DNA from: Candidatus Binatia bacterium
GTDB lineage: Bacteria > Desulfobacterota > Binatia > UBA1149 > CAITLU01
Length of the DNA stretch: 64,000 bases
Direction of reading: 5' to 3'
Assembly: GCA_036493895.1 (NCBI GenBank)
Contig: DASXOZ010000081.1
Coordinates: 64,201-128,200 of the forward strand
Every line of letters starts with the position of its first letter. Positions within the stretch are counted from its first letter, which is position 1. The notes under the pieces are model-generated. The model ran no database searches, was not told the origin of the DNA, and saw only the letters and a list, made by a program, of their open reading frames with translations. A program made the translations under genes and the position numbers. Shown here piece after piece: positions 62,083-64,000 of the stretch.

Positions 62083-63720
62083 TCACGATCCCTGCCGCGT
62101 GCGGCCGAGGCCGAGCACGCCCGGATTCATGATCCCGGCAGGATCCAGCTCTGCCCGCGCTGCTTCGAGCGCACGCCCGAACAGCGCCGGTCTCTGCTCG
62201 CAGTACCATGGCGCGTGATCGCGGCCGACCGCGTGGTGGTGCGTGATCGTTCCGCCAAGGCGCATCAACGCGTTGGATGCGACTTCTTTGATCGCATCCC
62301 AATCTTCGAGCTGGCGCTCCGGCGCCGACGGCGCGAGGATCGTGAAGTAAGGCGCCGGACCGTCGGGATAGACGTGCGTGAAGCGGCAGCTCACGCTGCC
62401 GCCGCCGCACCGGCGGCCGAGCTCGCCGCGCACGGCATCAACGATGCCTGCATGGAACTCTTCGAAGCGATCCCACGTGATCGCCGTCTCGAAGGTATCA
62501 CTGATCATTCCGAGCCCGACCAGCGCGTCGCGAAGGTACGGCGCGCGCAGGAACGCATCGCGCCACGCACCTTCGGCGCCTTCGCGTCCTGCTTCGTTAT
62601 TGTTGCTGCGCGTTTTGCCGGCGCCTGGCGCGAACCGGCCGCCATGGTCAGCAACCAGCTCGAGCGCGCGCGCCATCCACGCGTCCGGTGGATGATCGGC
62701 CGACTCGAACGCGACGATCAGCACGGCGTGGCTTCCGTCGCCGGCGCCGGTGGTCAGTGCTTCGCCGGCATCCAGCAGGCGACAGTTGGTCGGGAACAGC
62801 GCGGACTGGGACAGCGCGCGAACGGCGCCCGCTGCAGCGTAAAAATCGGCAAACTTTACGCTCGCCGACGCGCGGTACTTCGGTCTGTCCTGCAGCCGCA
62901 TCCACGCTTCGGTGATGATGCCGATCGTGCCTTCGGAGCCGATCACGTAGCGGTCGGGACTCGGACCGGCTCCCGATCCGGGCAGCCGCCGACTCTCGAG
63001 CACTCCAGCCGGCGTGACGGTGCGGATGCTCTCGACGAAATCGTCGATGTGCGTGTACAGCGAAGCGTAGTGCCCGCCCGAGCGCGTCGCGATCCAGCCG
63101 CCGAGAGTCGAGAACTCGAACGACTGGGGAAAATGCCGCAGCGTCAGGTCGTGGGGACGAAGTGCCGCTTCGAGCGCGGGGCCATAGATGCCGGCCTGGA
63201 TGTGCGCTGCACGCGACTTCCGGTCGATCTCGAGCACGCGGCCGAGCCCGGCCAGGTCGATCGAGACGACGCCGGCGTAGTCGTCGAGCCCTCGCGCTTC
63301 GACGCCGCCGACGACCGAGGATCCGCCGCCGTACGGAATCGCCGCGACGCGGGCGCTCGCGCACCAGTCGAGAAGGCGCACGACGTCCGCTTCGCCCTGC
63401 GGATGCGCGACGAGATCGGGAGCGCACGCAAAGTCGCGTCGATAGGCACGCACGACGTCGCGGAAAGCCTTGCCATAGGTGTGCGAGGCGCGGTCTTCCT
63501 TTCCATCGGACAGGATGGCCTGGAGAGCCGAAGGCGCGACGACACGAGCCGGCCTCAATTCGATCTCGCCGATCTGCGGCTCCGGCCGGGGCTCGCCGGC
63601 TTCGAAGCCGAAACGCGCCGCGAGCATGCCGCCGATCGCGCGCTGGTGGTCGATCGACGGACCTTCGCTTTCATGGCCCCAGCCCCAGAATTTGCGTCGT
63701 TTGCCGGTCGCGCCGTCCAT
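62083..63720 (-). CDS. FAD-binding oxidase, alkyl-dihydroxyacetonephosphate synthase-like
   Basis: 545 aa from the ATG at 63720. The opening 'KRRKFWGWGHESE' and 'SHTYGKAFRDVVRAYRRDF' are seen in alkyl-DHAP synthase-type proteins. FAD motifs include 'AIPYGGGSSVVGGVEA' and 'LPGSGAGPSPDRYVIGSEGTIGIITEAWMRL'; the C-terminal 'ITHHHAVGRDHAPWYCEQRP' holds the conserved His-His of that enzyme. AGPS makes ether-linked glycerolipids by swapping an acyl for an alkyl chain. Ether lipid synthesis in this organism is therefore possible; related bacterial proteins can instead be lactate or glycolate dehydrogenases. Confidence 0.9.
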   Translation of the reverse strand: MDGATGKRRKFWGWGHESEGPSIDHQRAIGGMLAARFGFEAGEPRPEPQIGEIELRPARVVAPSALQAILSDGKEDRASHTYGKAFRDVVRAYRRDFACAPDLVAHPQGEADVVRLLDWCASARVAAIPYGGGSSVVGGVEARGLDDYAGVVSIDLAGLGRVLEIDRKSRAAHIQAGIYGPALEAALRPHDLTLRHFPQSFEFSTLGGWIATRSGGHYASLYTHIDDFVESIRTVTPAGVLESRRLPGSGAGPSPDRYVIGSEGTIGIITEAWMRLQDRPKYRASASVKFADFYAAAGAVRALSQSALFPTNCRLLDAGEALTTGAGDGSHAVLIVAFESADHPPDAWMARALELVADHGGRFAPGAGKTRSNNNEAGREGAEGAWRDAFLRAPYLRDALVGLGMISDTFETAITWDRFEEFHAGIVDAVRGELGRRCGGGSVSCRFTHVYPDGPAPYFTILAPSAPERQLEDWDAIKEVASNALMRLGGTITHHHAVGRDHAPWYCEQRPALFGRALEAARAELDPAGIMNPGVLGLGRTRQGS

Positions 63721-63785
63721 GCGGGAGCCATTCGCACTACGGCCAATGCGTTGCAAGGCCGCCGCGCCTCCGGGAGAAACCAGCG

Positions 63786-64000
63786 GTGTCTTTGTACGAC
63801 GAGCCGCGGATTTCGGTCGCGATGCCGGTGCGCGACGGTGCGCCGTGGCTGCGCGAGAGCGTCGAGTCGCTGCTTGCGCAGAGCGAGCGGCGTTTCGAGC
63901 TGATCGCCGTCGACGACGGCAGCGTCGATGCGAGTCGCGACATTCTCGAATCGTTTGCGTCGGCCGATTCGCGCATCCGCATTCTCGAGACTTCGCGCGA
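63786..64000 (+). CDS. Glycosyltransferase family 2, 3' end beyond window
   Basis: The first 71 codons from a GTG at 63786 (GGGAGA nearby) read 'PRISVAMPVRDGAPWLRESVESLL...FELIAVDDGSVDASRDILESF', the standard GT2 nucleotide-binding start. It is divergent from the FAD oxidase gene. The substrate cannot be judged from the fragment. A TTG at 63792 is an alternative start. Confidence 0.9.
   Translation, partial: MSLYDEPRISVAMPVRDGAPWLRESVESLLAQSERRFELIAVDDGSVDASRDILESFASADSRIRILETSR

Overview
The window is high-GC DNA from a Gram-negative-looking bacterium. Supporting signs are several predicted lipoproteins, an AlgH/YqgE protein, a sigma-54 activator paired with a sigma-54 promoter, and an ECF sigma factor with a DUF1109 (NrsF-type) partner. 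A wax-ester synthase/DGAT, an F420-type LLM oxidoreductase, a carotenoid oxygenase and a thrombospondin-type-3 secreted protein suggest a deltaproteobacterium-like lineage (Myxococcota, Desulfobacterota or Candidatus Binatota). That placement is inference. I found no tRNA, rRNA, CRISPR array or insertion sequence. Genes are densely packed, and many are joined by ATGA or GTGA overlaps.

Layout. 1-4234 (minus): truncated TPR lipoprotein, serine hydrolase, WS/DGAT. 4235-4690: gap with tandem hairpins. 4691-8824 (plus): DUF4345-like protein, PhzF, DUF2905, EamA transporter, dihydropteroate synthase, DUF488. 8810-12204 (minus): large hybrid histidine kinase and AlgH/YqgE. 12364-13603: LLM oxidoreductase flanked by two short tandem-repeat arrays. 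13580-17103 (minus): haem genes hemG and a hemD-hemE fusion. 17372-19848 (plus): CBS protein and DUF255 lipoprotein. 19912-21554 (minus): ArsS-like radical SAM protein and a secreted FxLYD-like protein. 21701-27056 (plus): two secreted proteins and a PDZ-7TM-GAF histidine kinase. 27031-35486: surface-glycan-type genes in divergent blocks (YfhO-like protein and alkaline-phosphatase-fold protein on minus; GT2, DUF2304, methyltransferase, second large membrane protein and a secreted protein on plus). 35604-38568: NtrC-type activator divergent from a TetR gene and two tiny membrane-protein genes, closed by a strong terminator. 38901-43353: DoxX, acyl-CoA ligase, ABC-2 glycan exporter, pdxH. 43634-47402: carotenoid oxygenase, DoxX, enoyl-CoA hydratase, DUF1499. 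47429-53658: AddAB-like nuclease/helicase pair. 53727-54928: ECF sigma factor and NrsF-type anti-sigma. 55086-59238: catabolic or redox operon including a selenoprotein. 59324-64000: DUF2442/DUF4160 pair, GST, MOSC protein, alkyl-DHAP-synthase-like flavoenzyme, truncated GT2.

The strongest new observation is at 56413-57033. A DsbA-family gene reads through an in-frame TGA exactly at the first active-site Cys (U-P-W-C), and a bacterial SECIS-like hairpin follows 20 nt after the TGA. The second is a perfect -24/-12 sigma-54 promoter (37258-37273) only 11 nt before the TetR start codon and divergent from a sigma-54 activator gene, with an 18-bp dyad placed like an activator site. Others are a HemD-HemE fusion, a 21-bp minisatellite that lengthens the PdxH C-terminus, and a dispersed family of 21-bp GGGG(T/A)CAGGCACC repeats that ends genes in inverted pairs.
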